A stretch of 57,225 nucleotides of DNA from Sphingomonadales bacterium 39-57-19 (GTDB lineage Bacteria > Pseudomonadota > Alphaproteobacteria > Sphingomonadales > Sphingomonadaceae): NCBI GenBank assembly GCA_002282385.1, contig NCJG01000011.1, positions 1 through 57,225 of the forward strand. The letters run 5' to 3'. The stretch's first letter is position 1, and each line of letters starts with the position of its first letter. Below are positions 44,977 through 54,800 of this stretch, one piece after another. Below the pieces are notes generated by a model. The model was not told where the DNA came from and did no database searches. It worked only from the letters and a program-made list of their open reading frames with translations. The position numbers and the translations under genes were made by a program.

Positions 44977-47736
44977 TTGCCTCCAGTCCGTTCAGCCCTA
45001 ACGGCCATTTTAGGTCCAACCAACACCGGCAAGACCCATCTCGCTGTGGAGCGGATGTGTGCCCATTCCAGCGGGATGATCGGTTTTCCTTTGCGGTTGC
45101 TGGCGCGGGAAATCTATGACCGGCTGGTGGCGATTAAGGGCGCGCAAAATGTCGCGCTGATTACGGGCGAAGAGCGTATCGAGCCACCACAGGCGCGCTG
45201 GTATTGCTGCACGGTTGAAAGCATGCCCATCCACCGGGAATTTGCCTTCGTCGCAATTGACGAAGCGCAATTGGGGGCAGACCCCGAACGCGGGCATATT
45301 TTCACTGACCGCATCTTGCATGCCCGCGGGCGTGAGGAGACGATGATCTTGGGTTCGGAAAGCCTGCGCCCGATCATCCGGTCACTGTTGCCCGATGCGG
45401 AGATCATCTCGCGCCCGCGCTTTTCCACGTTAAGCTATGCCGGCGCAAAGAAGCTCTCCCGGCTGCCCAAACGCTCTGCCATCGTCGCGTTTTCAATCGA
45501 GCAGGTGTATGCGGTCGCCGAAACATTGCGCCGGATGCGCGGCGGCGCAGCGGTTGTCATGGGCGCCTTGTCGCCGCGCACCCGCAATGCGCAGGTGGCG
45601 ATGTTCCAGTCGGGCGAGGTCGATTATCTCGTGGCCACCGATGCGATTGGTATGGGGCTGAACCTTGATGTCGCGCATGTCGCCTTTGTCAGCCTGTCGA
45701 AATTCGACGGTTCGCGCAGGCGCAGGTTGACCGTCGCCGAAATGGCGCAAATCGCGGGCCGGGCCGGGCGACACCAACGTGACGGAAGCTTTGGCACGCT
45801 CGCGGGCGAAGGCAGCGAGTTTACCCCCGAAGAAGTGCTGGCGATTGAAGGACACAGCTTCCCACGGTTGGACTGGCTATTTTGGCGCGAGGCAAAGCCA
45901 AGATTTAACGACATTGCGACGCTGATCGCCGATCTTGAGAAAAAACCGGGCCGTCCGGGCTTGTTGCCCGCGCCTAAGGTCATCGACCTTTTGGTGCTCA
46001 AGCGCTTGGCCGAAATGCCCGACGTGAAATCGCTCATCCGGCACCCGGTTGATGTGGCGCGGTTGTGGGAAGTGGCCTGCTTGCCCGATTTCCGGCAAAT
46101 GGGTGAGGAACATCATAGCCGCTTTATCGCGTCCTTGTGGCAATATCTGGGGCAGGGTGAGCGCGTCATTCCGCACGGCATCTACGCAAATGAGCTGGCG
46201 CGGCTGGATAATATTCAGGGCGATATCGACACGCTGTCCGCCCGAATCGCAGCGGTGCGGACTTGGACCTATATCGCGCACCGGAATGATTGGCTGGCCA
46301 ACCCCCAGGCGATGGCCGAACGCGCGCGGGCGCTGGAAGAAAAATTATCGGACGCGTTGCACGATGCGCTGCGTCAGCGGTTTGTCGACAAACGCACATC
46401 GATGTTGCTGCGCAAAGGTGCTGGCGATGTCGGGCTGTTACCCGTTGAAATCCAGCAGGATAATCGCGTTCTTGTCGATGGCGAGGACATTGGGACTTTA
46501 CAAGGATTTGCCTTTCGGGTTGACCCGGCGGCAAAAGCGGGTGACCGTAAATTATTATTGGCTGCCGCAGAACGACATTTGGCAGCGCATTTGAGACAAA
46601 AGGCAAAGGACGTATCTATGGCAGAGGATAGCGAATTCTCGCTCGCAGCCGATGGGGAGGGTAAACCTTCGATCTTCTGGAAGGATGACCTTCTGGGCAC
46701 ATTGACCAAGGGGCGTACGCTGCTTCAACCTGCATTTACGCCCGTAAAGGCCGTCGCCGGATTGGAAGGCGATGCCCTGCGCGAGATTGTTACGCGCGCT
46801 GAAAGCTGGATTGAAAGCCAGCTGGCAAAGGCGATGGGCGGGATTGTCGGATTGCTCGACTTGGCACAGCAAGCCGATGTCGACGGCAACGTTCGTGCGC
46901 TCGCTGTTCGGCTTGCGGATGAAGGCGGGATTGCGGGTCGGCATTATCTTGCCGACGCCATCGCCGCGCTGCCCAAGGAAGCCCGCGGCGCTGCACGCAA
47001 GGGCGGAATCGTTTTCGGCGCGCTCGATATTTATCACCACGCCGCGTTAAAACCCGCTGCCGCCAAATGGCGCGCTGCCTTGTTTGCCGCACGCGACAGC
47101 CGCGCCATGCCCGTGCTTCCACCCGAAAGCGCGGTGCACCTGAAGACATGGAATTTCGCGAACCCGTCCGAGGCCAGAAATGCGGGCTATCGCCGGATTG
47201 GTGATGAATATGTGCGTATCGATTTGGCCGAACGCGTTATCAAAAAAGCGCATGAAGCGCGTGGGCAGAACAATGTTTTTGGCATGGACATGGCCTTTGC
47301 GACCTCGCTGGGTATTAGCGAGGCCGGCTTAAAAGCGCTGATGCGTGACGCCGGTTTCCGCCCCGCCGAAGCGGTGGTTGTACCTGAGGCCGTCGCTGAT
47401 GCCGTTTCGGCTGACGAAACGTCCGTGGTTGAAGAAAACACGCCAGCCGAAGCAACACCAGCGCCCGAAACTGAGGCCGCAGTTGAAGCAATAGTCGCCG
47501 ACGCCGCCGCACCAGAGCAAACCGCGCCAGTCGTGCTGACGCATTGGCGTTGGGTGGGCTTGCCCAAACCCCGTCCGCCCGAACAGCGCAGGCCGCATGC
47601 TGCTGCAGAACGAAAGCCGCATGCGTCGGCAAAGCCGAAGGCTAAGCCCGATCGCGCACCGCCAGCACCAAAGCCAAGTGCGCCGCCGTCGGCCTTGGCC
47701 TTGCAATTGGCTGCGCTCAAAGGCCTCAAGCTCTAA
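44977..47736 (+). CDS. SUV3-type DExH helicase with long basic/acidic tail
   Basis: The 919-residue helicase has Walker A GPTNTGKTHLA, motif II as IDEAQ, SLRPIIRSLLPDAEI, and motif VI QIAGRAGRHQRDG, like the mitochondrial degradosome helicase SUV3. The C-terminal 110 residues are low-complexity (Ala, Glu, Pro, then Lys/Pro-rich), typical of alphaproteobacterial homologues. The start is TTG at 44977, four bases after the previous stop; no ATG lies before the Walker A region. It overlaps nothing and leads into the S4 gene. Confidence 0.88.
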   Translation: MPPVRSALTAILGPTNTGKTHLAVERMCAHSSGMIGFPLRLLAREIYDRLVAIKGAQNVALITGEERIEPPQARWYCCTVESMPIHREFAFVAIDEAQLGADPERGHIFTDRILHARGREETMILGSESLRPIIRSLLPDAEIISRPRFSTLSYAGAKKLSRLPKRSAIVAFSIEQVYAVAETLRRMRGGAAVVMGALSPRTRNAQVAMFQSGEVDYLVATDAIGMGLNLDVAHVAFVSLSKFDGSRRRRLTVAEMAQIAGRAGRHQRDGSFGTLAGEGSEFTPEEVLAIEGHSFPRLDWLFWREAKPRFNDIATLIADLEKKPGRPGLLPAPKVIDLLVLKRLAEMPDVKSLIRHPVDVARLWEVACLPDFRQMGEEHHSRFIASLWQYLGQGERVIPHGIYANELARLDNIQGDIDTLSARIAAVRTWTYIAHRNDWLANPQAMAERARALEEKLSDALHDALRQRFVDKRTSMLLRKGAGDVGLLPVEIQQDNRVLVDGEDIGTLQGFAFRVDPAAKAGDRKLLLAAAERHLAAHLRQKAKDVSMAEDSEFSLAADGEGKPSIFWKDDLLGTLTKGRTLLQPAFTPVKAVAGLEGDALREIVTRAESWIESQLAKAMGGIVGLLDLAQQADVDGNVRALAVRLADEGGIAGRHYLADAIAALPKEARGAARKGGIVFGALDIYHHAALKPAAAKWRAALFAARDSRAMPVLPPESAVHLKTWNFANPSEARNAGYRRIGDEYVRIDLAERVIKKAHEARGQNNVFGMDMAFATSLGISEAGLKALMRDAGFRPAEAVVVPEAVADAVSADETSVVEENTPAEATPAPETEAAVEAIVADAAAPEQTAPVVLTHWRWVGLPKPRPPEQRRPHAAAERKPHASAKPKAKPDRAPPAPKPSAPPSALALQLAALKGLKL

Positions 47737-47751
47737 AAGGTCGGGCAAACC

Positions 47752-48000
47752 TTGCGGATCGACAAGCTGCTGTTCTTTCTGCGATTGGCCAAAAGCCGTT
47801 CGCTCGCGTTGAGTTGGGCGGAGGCTGGCCATATAAGGTTAAATGGCCGCCGGATCGAAAAGGGCAGCGCCGCGGTTCGCATTGGCGATATCATCACCAT
47901 GCCATTGGGTGAGGCTGTTTTGACTTTAAAGCTGCTCTCTATCCCTGTTCGGCGTGGTCCTGCATCAGAGGCGCAGCTTTTCTATCAGCGTATCGACTAA
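47752..48000 (+). CDS. S4 domain RNA-binding protein (Hsp15-like)
   Basis: The 82-residue protein starts MRIDKLLFFLRLAKSRSLA, an S4 domain of the Hsp15 type, with INGRRIEKGS-like LNGRRIEKGSAAVRIGD. Hsp15 rescues stalled 50S subunits carrying peptidyl-tRNA. The start is TTG at 47752 with AAGG upstream. It lies between a SUV3 helicase and fdxA, a conserved alphaproteobacterial order. Confidence 0.85.
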   Translation: MRIDKLLFFLRLAKSRSLALSWAEAGHIRLNGRRIEKGSAAVRIGDIITMPLGEAVLTLKLLSIPVRRGPASEAQLFYQRID

Positions 48001-48107
48001 TAAATTGGCGACTCGGTGCAATCCGGCGTTGACTTCCCCCTGCACCTCGCAATAGGCAGACGTATCGAAACGGCTAATCCGCCGTCGTGTATGGGAGAGT
48101 TCCGCCA

Positions 48108-48446
48108 ATGACTTATGTCGTTACCGATGCCTGCATCCGCTGCAAATATATGGACTGCGTTGAAGTATGTCCGGTGGATTGCTTCTATGAAGGCGACAAT
48201 ATGCTCGTCATCAACCCAAATGAGTGCATCGATTGCGGCGTGTGCGAACCCGAATGCCCTGCAGAAGCGATTTTGCCAGACACCGAAAGCGGTTTGGAAC
48301 AATGGCTTGAGCTGAACGCAACCTATAGCGCAGAATGGCCGAACATCACATCAAGCCGCGAACCGCCTGCAGACGCAGACGAGCATAAGGGCGAAGAAGG
48401 CAAGTTCGACAAATATTTCAGCGCTGAGCCCGGCGAAGGCGATTAA
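48108..48446 (+). CDS. fdxA: Ferredoxin FdxA (7Fe type)
   Basis: The 112-residue protein has two cluster motifs, [20 protein letters not shown] and [12 protein letters not shown], as in 7Fe ([3Fe-4S][4Fe-4S]) FdxA proteins. An acidic tail of about 45 residues follows. GGGAGAG precedes the ATG at 48108. In many alphaproteobacteria carD follows; here an oppositely oriented reductase overlaps the stop by four bases instead. Confidence 0.94.
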   Translation: MTYVVTDACIRCKYMDCVEVCPVDCFYEGDNMLVINPNECIDCGVCEPECPAEAILPDTESGLEQWLELNATYSAEWPNITSSREPPADADEHKGEEGKFDKYFSAEPGEGD

Positions 48447-49735
48447 GCCTTCGCGGCACGCCGCTCTTTAAGCCAGCTTCTCTGATAGGATTCTACTTCA
48501 CGTAGAGCCTCGAAGACCGTGACGGTCGGCTTCGTCCGGCCGGTACGCCCCAGCGCGTATATCTGGCTGTAAAACCAATATTGGGTCGCAAAGCCTTCAA
48601 TCCCGCGTACGGCCTTTATTTTGCGTAGGCTGGATAACCACTCAGGCAACAACTTAAGCTGGTTTTCAACCTTGGGCAGCATGGCCAAGCCGCCGAGCAG
48701 CCGCTTTGGCGCTTCGGGCATTACGCATAATGGCCGTGCCAATCCGATAACGTCCGCCGCCTTGTTGCGAAGCGCCTGTTCCATGGCAGATGCGCTGCGG
48801 AAACCGCCCGTGACCATCAATGGAATGGTCAACTCGCTCTTCATCGCTTTTGCAAAATCAACGAAATAGGCTTCGCGTGCGAGCGTTGTTTCCGCGACGG
48901 CTTGCGTCTCTTCGGCTTCCATCCCCTCGATGCCCAATAGCTTGGGCTGCTCATAGGTGCCGCCCGATATCTCGATCAAATCAACGCCAGCATCCTGAAG
49001 CCAGCGGGCCACCTGAAGGCTGTCTTCAAAAGCAAAACCGCCGCGCTGGAAATCCGCGCTGTTCAGCTTGACCGAAATCGGGAAATTAGGGCCCACCAAA
49101 GTCCGGACGGTGTTGACGGTGAACATCAGGAAGCGGGCGCGGTTGACGAGGCTGCCACCCCAGCGATCGGTGCGCTGGTTTGATTTTGGACTGAGGAATT
49201 GGGAAATCAAGTAGCCGTGCGCTGCATGGATTTGAACGCCCGTGAAGCCGGCATTCTGGCAATGCAGTGCCGCTTGGCCGAAACGGCCAATCAGATTTAG
49301 AATTTCATCCTCGGTCAATGCAACCGGCATTCCAAATTGTCCGCCGGGCAGGCCCAGCTTGACCGCTGACGGCGCCTTTGGGCGTGGATTGATGCCCCGC
49401 ATGGTCTGGCGGCCCGCATGGCTGATCTGCGCCCAAAAATGGTTGCCATTGCGGGTCGCGGCCTTGGTCCATGATTTGAGCGCGTCCATCATCGCTTCGT
49501 CCGGCTGTCCGCTGAAAAAGACGTTTCCAGCCCGTTCCAAATGGTCGGCGTCAATATGGATGTTGCCGGAAATCTGGAGACCCGCGCCTCCATCAGACCA
49601 GATACCGTACAGGCGCTGCAATTCGGGCGTCGGCACACCTTGCGTGTCCGCCAACCCCTCTGTCATCGCGGCTTTTGCTATTCGGTTGTTGAGTACGGCC
49701 CCACAGGGCAGTTGTATGGCGCTACTTAAGATCAC
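48443..49735 (-). CDS. NADH:flavin oxidoreductase (old yellow enzyme family)
   Basis: The 430-residue FMN-dependent TIM barrel has [15 protein letters not shown] [13 protein letters not shown], the substrate-binding [20 protein letters not shown] region (HGY, R and D residues) and the TGGFRS phosphate-binding turn. The substrate is unknown. It is encoded downstream of a small lipoprotein, overlapping it by four bases. Confidence 0.88.
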   Translation of the reverse strand: MILSSAIQLPCGAVLNNRIAKAAMTEGLADTQGVPTPELQRLYGIWSDGGAGLQISGNIHIDADHLERAGNVFFSGQPDEAMMDALKSWTKAATRNGNHFWAQISHAGRQTMRGINPRPKAPSAVKLGLPGGQFGMPVALTEDEILNLIGRFGQAALHCQNAGFTGVQIHAAHGYLISQFLSPKSNQRTDRWGGSLVNRARFLMFTVNTVRTLVGPNFPISVKLNSADFQRGGFAFEDSLQVARWLQDAGVDLIEISGGTYEQPKLLGIEGMEAEETQAVAETTLAREAYFVDFAKAMKSELTIPLMVTGGFRSASAMEQALRNKAADVIGLARPLCVMPEAPKRLLGGLAMLPKVENQLKLLPEWLSSLRKIKAVRGIEGFATQYWFYSQIYALGRTGRTKPTVTVFEALREVESYQRSWLKERRAAKA

Positions 49736-50028
49736 TTTGGCTCGCTTGGCTCTTCAATTTTTGGTTCGTCTGAACCATCGGTTTTGGGTTCGTCGCTTTT
49801 TTCCGCCGTTGCTTTTTCAGCATCGGTATCGGCACGTACGGGCATCGCTTCAACAGGTGCCTCATCGGTGGATTCGTCGGTGTTAATCATGTCGTCACTG
49901 ATCGTGCCTTTAAGGCTTTCGAGATTATCCATCCGCGTTTCGGTGACCTGATTATCTTCTTTGCCGCCGCCACAGGCCGACAATGCCAGTAAGGCTGCAA
50001 AGGCAGGTGCTATGATATTGAAACGCAT
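49732..50028 (-). CDS. Small acidic lipoprotein
   Basis: The 98-residue protein has a lipobox LSAC (Cys19) followed by GGGKEDN and a disordered Asp/Glu/Pro/Lys tail with [17 protein letters not shown] repeats. No domain is recognisable. Its stop overlaps the start of the oxidoreductase (ATGA), so the two are co-translated. Its ATG is 15 bases after the lipB stop. Confidence 0.75.
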   Translation of the reverse strand: MRFNIIAPAFAALLALSACGGGKEDNQVTETRMDNLESLKGTISDDMINTDESTDEAPVEAMPVRADTDAEKATAEKSDEPKTDGSDEPKIEEPSEPK

Positions 50029-50043
50029 ATCGTCCTCAGTTCT

Positions 50044-50721
50044 CTATTCCGGCGCGACCGTACAATTTCCGCCCGCTTTGGCAAGGTTAATGAGAAAATC
50101 GGGGAAGCTGGCGCGCAAGGCCGCGTCGAAGTCCTGCATTGATGCTTCAATGCCCAGGTCGGCGAGGCTTGTGACCGGATATTCGGATATCCCGCACGGG
50201 ACGATGCCGCCGAAATGATTCAAATCAGGCGCAATATTCACCGCAAAGCCATGCATCGTCACCCATCTGCGGATGCGCACGCCGATTGCGCCGATTTTTG
50301 CTTCCTGACCATTTTTGGTGTCGCACCATATGCCAACACGGCCCTCGGCGCGGCGTGCCTCCACCCCGAAATGGCCAAGTGCGGCGATCACCCAGCCCTC
50401 AAGCGCATGCACATAACAGCGGACATCTTTGCAATGCTTGGCAAGGTCAAGCATGACATAGCCCACCCGCTGCCCCGGCCCATGATAAGTGTACCGCCCG
50501 CCGCGTCCGGTGTCGTACACGGGAAATGCGGTGCTCAGCAATTCTGCCGGGTCCGCGCTCGTCCCGCCCGTGTATAATGGCGGGTGTTCCAGCAGCCAGA
50601 TAAGCTCCCGTGCGTTTTCGTCACGTATGGCCGCCTGCAATGTTTCCATACGGGCAACGGCTTCGGGATAGGGGGTTAGCCCTTCGGAAACGTCCCAATC
50701 AATATTGCAATCGATCTTCAT
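50044..50721 (-). CDS. lipB: Octanoyltransferase LipB
   Basis: The 225-residue protein transfers octanoate from acyl carrier protein to lipoyl domains. LipB hallmarks are visible: [24 protein letters not shown], catalytic Lys in [10 protein letters not shown], and catalytic Cys in GGIVPCGI. It is transcribed in the same direction as the lipoprotein and reductase genes after it. Confidence 0.95.
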   Translation of the reverse strand: MKIDCNIDWDVSEGLTPYPEAVARMETLQAAIRDENARELIWLLEHPPLYTGGTSADPAELLSTAFPVYDTGRGGRYTYHGPGQRVGYVMLDLAKHCKDVRCYVHALEGWVIAALGHFGVEARRAEGRVGIWCDTKNGQEAKIGAIGVRIRRWVTMHGFAVNIAPDLNHFGGIVPCGISEYPVTSLADLGIEASMQDFDAALRASFPDFLINLAKAGGNCTVAPE

Positions 50722-50799
50722 GCGCGCTGCTTAGCATGGTGCAAGCCGCTTGCCACCGGATATGTCAGCCTCTACCCCGCGATATGTCAGGGAGTGTAT

Positions 50800-51543
50800 A
50801 TGCAAAAGAAGCTTGATTATCGTGCGGTGGCAAAAGATGCGCGCGCTTCATTCGTGGCGCACCGTGAAGCCATTATCGCCATTGCGGGCTTTTTCATTTT
50901 CATGTCGAACTGGATCGCTGGCTATTTGGCACCTCCGCTCATCCTTGAAAACTTTGACGACACAACCAAAGTCATCGCGGCGTTCAGCGGCTATTTCGAG
51001 GCGAATTGGCCGGTCTTATTACCGGCGATGCTTGTCACAATGTATGGCAGCCTTGCGCTTTATGTCCTGATTTCGGGACGCAAATTGGCGCAGGTCGGCG
51101 ACGCGCTTGTTATCGCGGCCGCATTGTTCCCGACGTATTTAACCGCGACCATATTGACCGGCTGGGCGACATTTGCAGGGTTTTTGCTGTTCATCATTCC
51201 CGGACTTTATCTCACGGGCCGCTTTGCCGTGTTGCCCGCGGTCATCGCACAAGAACCCGCGCTTGGCATCATAGACGTGGTGAAGCAGACTTGGGCGACA
51301 ACCCGCAAATGCGGTTGGGCCATAGTGATACTGGCGCTGTTTATTGCGGTCGCTATGCGACTGGTTTCAGGGATCGTTGGTGATGCTGTCGCCGGGATAT
51401 GCAAAGCAATTGCGGGCGAGGGCGGGGTTCCCGTCGTCCAAGCTGCGGTCAGTGCGTTTTTCGCGGCGGTTGAGGCGGTTATTTACGTTATCGCGGCGAC
51501 GGCAGTTAACCGTCAGCTTGGGGCGCAGACGGCTAACCAATAA
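50800..51543 (+). CDS. Integral membrane protein, about six helices
   Basis: The 247-residue protein has hydrophobic segments near residues 27-42, 72-92, 100-122, 124-142, 168-188 and 206-232, with short polar loops. The pattern (WATTRKCGWAIVILAL and the LTGRFAVLPAV stretch) recalls the YciC/DUF975-like glycerophosphoryl-diester membrane domain family, but I am not sure. AGGGAG precedes the ATG at 50800; a GTG six bases earlier is an alternative. Confidence 0.65.
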   Translation: MQKKLDYRAVAKDARASFVAHREAIIAIAGFFIFMSNWIAGYLAPPLILENFDDTTKVIAAFSGYFEANWPVLLPAMLVTMYGSLALYVLISGRKLAQVGDALVIAAALFPTYLTATILTGWATFAGFLLFIIPGLYLTGRFAVLPAVIAQEPALGIIDVVKQTWATTRKCGWAIVILALFIAVAMRLVSGIVGDAVAGICKAIAGEGGVPVVQAAVSAFFAAVEAVIYVIAATAVNRQLGAQTANQ

Positions 51544-52120
51544 TGGGAATATGCGGGGCGGCGTCTCGCGGGATAAGGCCGCTGATCCGCGGGTCCGCAA
51601 ATGTCTCCAATTGCCGTTGATAGGCAGTGAATCCAGCCTTTTGATAGAAGGCGAGCGCGGTTGGACCGTCCAAAGTGCATGTATGCACCCACATGCGTTG
51701 CACGCCCTTTTCTGCCCAGCCGAGCTGAAGCGCCATGGCCATCAACCATTTGCCATGACCCTTGCCACCGAGTTCAGGGATTAAACCAAAAAAGGCAATT
51801 TCACATGCGCCAGCGGTTCTGAAGTCGAGTTCCAATATGCCAACTTCAATCCCGTGCCTGTCGACCACCGCCCAAATCCGGACCTTGGGGTCGTGAATGG
51901 TCGCAATCAGCGTGTCGTCGTCCATCTCAAGGCGTGAGAACCACAGCCAAGGCTCACCAATGCGGCGATAGAGTGTGCGGTATTTTTCGGCATGCGGGGC
52001 GTGCCATGGCTCAAGTCGCAAATCCGAAGCTGGCAGCGCGCGCAATGGCGGGCGGCTGGTCATTTCCAGCGAGGTTACAATGGCACCAAGCTCGCCATCG
52101 GCAATCGGGCTATACGGCAT
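51533..52120 (-). CDS. GNAT family N-acetyltransferase
   Basis: The 195-residue protein has a GNAT fold: the beta-4/beta-5 core EIAFFGLIPELGGKGHGKWL (Q/RxxGxG/A motif as GGKGHG) and LDGPTALAFYQKAGFTAY. The substrate is unknown. A start at 52063 (MTSRPPLRALP) is possible. It lies 6 bp after the hemF stop on the same strand. Confidence 0.85.
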   Translation of the reverse strand: MPYSPIADGELGAIVTSLEMTSRPPLRALPASDLRLEPWHAPHAEKYRTLYRRIGEPWLWFSRLEMDDDTLIATIHDPKVRIWAVVDRHGIEVGILELDFRTAGACEIAFFGLIPELGGKGHGKWLMAMALQLGWAEKGVQRMWVHTCTLDGPTALAFYQKAGFTAYQRQLETFADPRISGLIPRDAAPHIPIIG

Positions 52121-52126
52121 TTGGGG

Positions 52127-52984
52127 TTAATCCCACGCGACGTCGGGCGGAAGGCTCATCAAAATCGCGTCGACATTTCCGCCGGTTTTCAGGCCAAAGG
52201 TGGTGCCGCGGTCATATACAAGGTTGAATTCGGCATAGAGCCCGCGCCAGCGCCGCTGCGCCTGCTTTTCTTCGGCGGTGAATGGCTGATTCATCCGGCG
52301 GCGCACCAGCTTGGGGAAGATATCGAGGAAAGCTTCACCGACATCGCGGGTCAGTGCAAAATTCTGGTCGAAAATGGCGTCGCTGCTGTTTTCCAGATGA
52401 TCGTAGAAAATACCACCAACGCCGCGATGCACGTTGCGGTGGGGGATCCAGAAATAATCCTCCGCCCATTTGCGATAGCGTTCGTACACGTCAGGGCCGT
52501 AAGGCGCGCAGGCCGCACGCAGGCGGGCGTGGAAGTCGGCCGTGTCTTCTTCATAGGGGATGGGCGGGTTGAGATCCGCACCGCCGCCAAACCAGCTTTT
52601 CGTCGTCACGAGATAGCGCGTGTTCATGTGCACCGCTGCCACATGTGGATTGGCCATATGCGCGACGAGGCTGATGCCGGTCGCGAAGAAATTCGGGTCT
52701 TCGGCCGCGCCATGAATGGTCTTGGCAAATTCGGGGTTGAAGCTGCCGCCTACGGTCGAGACGTTTACGCCGACCTTTTCAAAGATTTTGCCCTTCATCA
52801 CACCGCGCACGCCGCCACCGCCGGGCGAACCGTCATGGTCGTGGCGATCCCAAGGGATATATTCGAATGATGCGTCTGATCCGGCTTCACGTTCGATGGC
52901 TTCAAACGCCGCGCAAATGCTGTCGCGCAGCGATTCGAACCAAGTGCGCGCCGCTTGCTGCCGATTGTCGAGGACCAGGGTCAT
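52127..52984 (-). CDS. hemF: Oxygen-dependent coproporphyrinogen III oxidase
   Basis: The 285-residue HemF uses O2 to decarboxylate coproporphyrinogen III to protoporphyrinogen IX in haem synthesis. Family stretches are visible: GGGGVRGVMKGKIFEKVGVN, HMNTRYLVTTKSWFGGGADLNP, RNVHRGVGGIFYDHLE, YAEFNLVYDRGTTFGLKTGG. Its start overlaps the stop of trmL by four bases. Confidence 0.96.
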   Translation of the reverse strand: MTLVLDNRQQAARTWFESLRDSICAAFEAIEREAGSDASFEYIPWDRHDHDGSPGGGGVRGVMKGKIFEKVGVNVSTVGGSFNPEFAKTIHGAAEDPNFFATGISLVAHMANPHVAAVHMNTRYLVTTKSWFGGGADLNPPIPYEEDTADFHARLRAACAPYGPDVYERYRKWAEDYFWIPHRNVHRGVGGIFYDHLENSSDAIFDQNFALTRDVGEAFLDIFPKLVRRRMNQPFTAEEKQAQRRWRGLYAEFNLVYDRGTTFGLKTGGNVDAILMSLPPDVAWD

Positions 52985-53442
52985 ACTGTACCTTCCGGAA
53001 ATTGTTGGGTCTGCCGAAGACCTTCTGCCAGCGCGATGCCAGCCGACACCGAAATGTTCAAGGACCGAAATCCTGCACCCATAGGAATATATACGCGGGC
53101 GTCGGCGCGGGCATGCACTTCAGGCGGGGCGCCGGTACTTTCGGATCCCATCAGGATGACATCATCGGGCCGAAAGGCGAATGCGGGCAGGGCGGTTGAC
53201 GCCTTGCTCGACATCAGCACCAACCGCGCACCGTTCAATGTCTCAAGAAACGCTGACCAGTCGGTGTGGCGCTGTATCTTTGCATGCGCGACATAATCCA
53301 TACCGGCACGCCTCAAGGCACGTTCTGAAAAGGGAAAACCGCAAGGTTCAATGATGTCGCATTGGACGCAAAAGCACGCGGTTGTGCGTAATACCGCCCC
53401 GACATTGCCGGCCATATCCGGCTGATAGAGCGCGATGCGCAT
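52981..53442 (-). CDS. trmL: tRNA (cytidine34-2-prime-O)-methyltransferase TrmL
   Basis: The 153-residue SPOUT methyltransferase has MRIALYQPDMAGNVGAVLRT at the start, LMGSESTGAPPEV and the C-terminal knot LNISVSAGIALAEGLRQ. It methylates the wobble base of tRNA-Leu. It is the upstream partner of hemF in this operon. Confidence 0.93.
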   Translation of the reverse strand: MRIALYQPDMAGNVGAVLRTTACFCVQCDIIEPCGFPFSERALRRAGMDYVAHAKIQRHTDWSAFLETLNGARLVLMSSKASTALPAFAFRPDDVILMGSESTGAPPEVHARADARVYIPMGAGFRSLNISVSAGIALAEGLRQTQQFPEGTV

Positions 53443-53550
53443 GAAAACTCTCCGATGGAAACCAATGCGTGACGATTAGACTGTATGTGGCCTTCATGGC
53501 AACCGTGCCCGCGGGCGATGCTCGGTCGTTGGACAGGCATTAGCAACAAA

Positions 53551-53581
53551 AAAGGCCGGAGACGGCAAAGCAGCTCCGGCC
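53551..53581 (-). terminator. Intrinsic terminator of the EF-hand gene
   Basis: GGCCGGAG (53554-53561) pairs with CTCCGGCC (53574-53581); on the minus strand the stem is followed by a T run (53548-53553). It ends the transcript of the EF-hand gene. Confidence 0.85.
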
Positions 53582-53632
53582 AAGAAAGGCGCGGTCCGAA
53601 AGGGGGGGAGAAGACCGCGCCGGTAAAGTCTG

Positions 53633-54208
53633 TTAGCCGCCGTTGGGCTGGGCAGGGGCCATTGGTCCGTTCCAGCGCCCCTTGCGTCCGGCCTTGCGCT
53701 CGTCGGGGGTGATGCGGCCATCTTTATTGGTATCGGCTTTGGCGAAGCGGGCTTCAGCGGCAGCACGGAATTCTGGCTGCGATATCGCCTTGTCACCATT
53801 GCTGTCCGCACGCGCCATTATATCCATGCGTCCGTCACGGCCACCTTCGTGCTCATGACGTTTGCCCATCTTGCTATGCTCCATGCGTTTTTCGCGTCGG
53901 TCCGCGCGGCGCTCCCCGCGCATTTCATGTGCGGCCATGAATTCAGCTTGGCTGATCGCGCCGTTTTTGTCGGTGTCGATTGCGGCAAAGCGCTTGGCCA
54001 GTATCGCGTCCTTGTCGCTGTCATTCAGCGTGCCATCACCGTTGGCGTCCATCTTAGTAAAAACCGCATCGGCGGCAGCCATGGCTTCGGCTTTGGTGAC
54101 AACGCGGTTGCCGTCTTGGTCTGCCCTTCCATCGGGCGCAGCATATATTGCTGAAGCTGACATTGCCGAAAAGGCCATCAGGCCAGCATAAATTGAAAGT
54201 TTCTTCAT
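53633..54208 (-). CDS. Periplasmic EF-hand protein
   Basis: The 191-residue protein has a signal peptide (ending IYAAP) and five EF-hand-like loops beginning DQDGN, DANGDG, DTDKNG, DSNGDK and DTNKDG. A basic, His-containing linker (RRADRREKRMEHSKMGKRHE) splits the third and fourth loops. It probably binds Ca2+; the role is unknown. The end is Pro/Gly-rich. Confidence 0.88.
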   Translation of the reverse strand: MKKLSIYAGLMAFSAMSASAIYAAPDGRADQDGNRVVTKAEAMAAADAVFTKMDANGDGTLNDSDKDAILAKRFAAIDTDKNGAISQAEFMAAHEMRGERRADRREKRMEHSKMGKRHEHEGGRDGRMDIMARADSNGDKAISQPEFRAAAEARFAKADTNKDGRITPDERKAGRKGRWNGPMAPAQPNGG

Positions 54209-54800
54209 CCTAATCGCTCCTTATGATCGTCCGCGGGTCGGCAGATATAACGCATAAAGTCTGAATATTTCGCAACAGCTTGCTGAGGCAAAATATGCTT
54301 TGTCGCAAACTGTATCAGCTACGGCATGTTCCAAGAGGTTTTGAGGCTGCGGAAAGTTGGAGCGGGTAAGGGGGTGCCGCAGGCGAACGGAGCGCAGCGG
54401 AGGACAATCGAACCCCTACGTTTGCAGTATCGAAGTGCCGGAAAGTTGGAGCGGTAAGGGGAACCCAAAAACAGGTCAAAAGCCTAGCGGATGCTTTATA
54501 TTGGTAAATTGTTTTTGAAATTGGCCCCCAATATGGCCCCCCAATTGCTCTGCCTGCGAGCGAACAGGAATGAACAGTCTGGAGCTAGCCGCCGACTGCC
54601 TCGCACCAAAAAGTACCCCCCACCCCCTTTAAAAACCTAGCCGACGAGACCCCACCGGGGTGCCACCCCCCTATTCTGAGATATGGGACCCACAGTTCCT
54701 TCTTACATATTATTTTGCGCGCCCGGTTAGCTGTGTTTTATTCTGGCTTATTAGCAAGGCAGGCAGACATTCGATGCCCTCCTGCCAATGTGAACGCTCA
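54209..54800. other. 592-bp non-coding junction between core and right accessory module
   Basis: The stretch contains the EF-hand promoter side, two degenerate tRNA 3-prime ends (54350-54461) and an AT-rich run near 54495-54520. Nothing in it codes convincingly. After about 54480 base composition drops compared with the core. Confidence 0.55.
54350..54461 (-). repeat. Two degenerate tRNA 3-prime ends (Gly-like), possible att remnants
   Basis: On the minus strand, the sequence AGGGGTTCGATT looks like a T arm and, after about 32 inserted bases, continues CCCCTTACCCGCTCCA, the matching T-stem/acceptor/CCA end (54358-54373). A second copy, CCCCTTACCGCTCCA with one base missing, lies at 54447-54461. 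Both are followed by the same ACTTTCCG. No intact tRNA body exists here. Such remnants are left by repeated integration at a tRNA 3-prime end. Confidence 0.5.

Noticed and set aside
51992..52870. 292-residue plus-strand ORF
   Set aside because: Antisense of hemF, whose motifs are unmistakable.
54358..54430. A complete tRNA (Cys or Gly) on the minus strand
   Set aside because: The apparent CTGCAAA anticodon loop lies only three bases from the T stem and the T arm carries a 32-base insertion, so no tRNA can fold.
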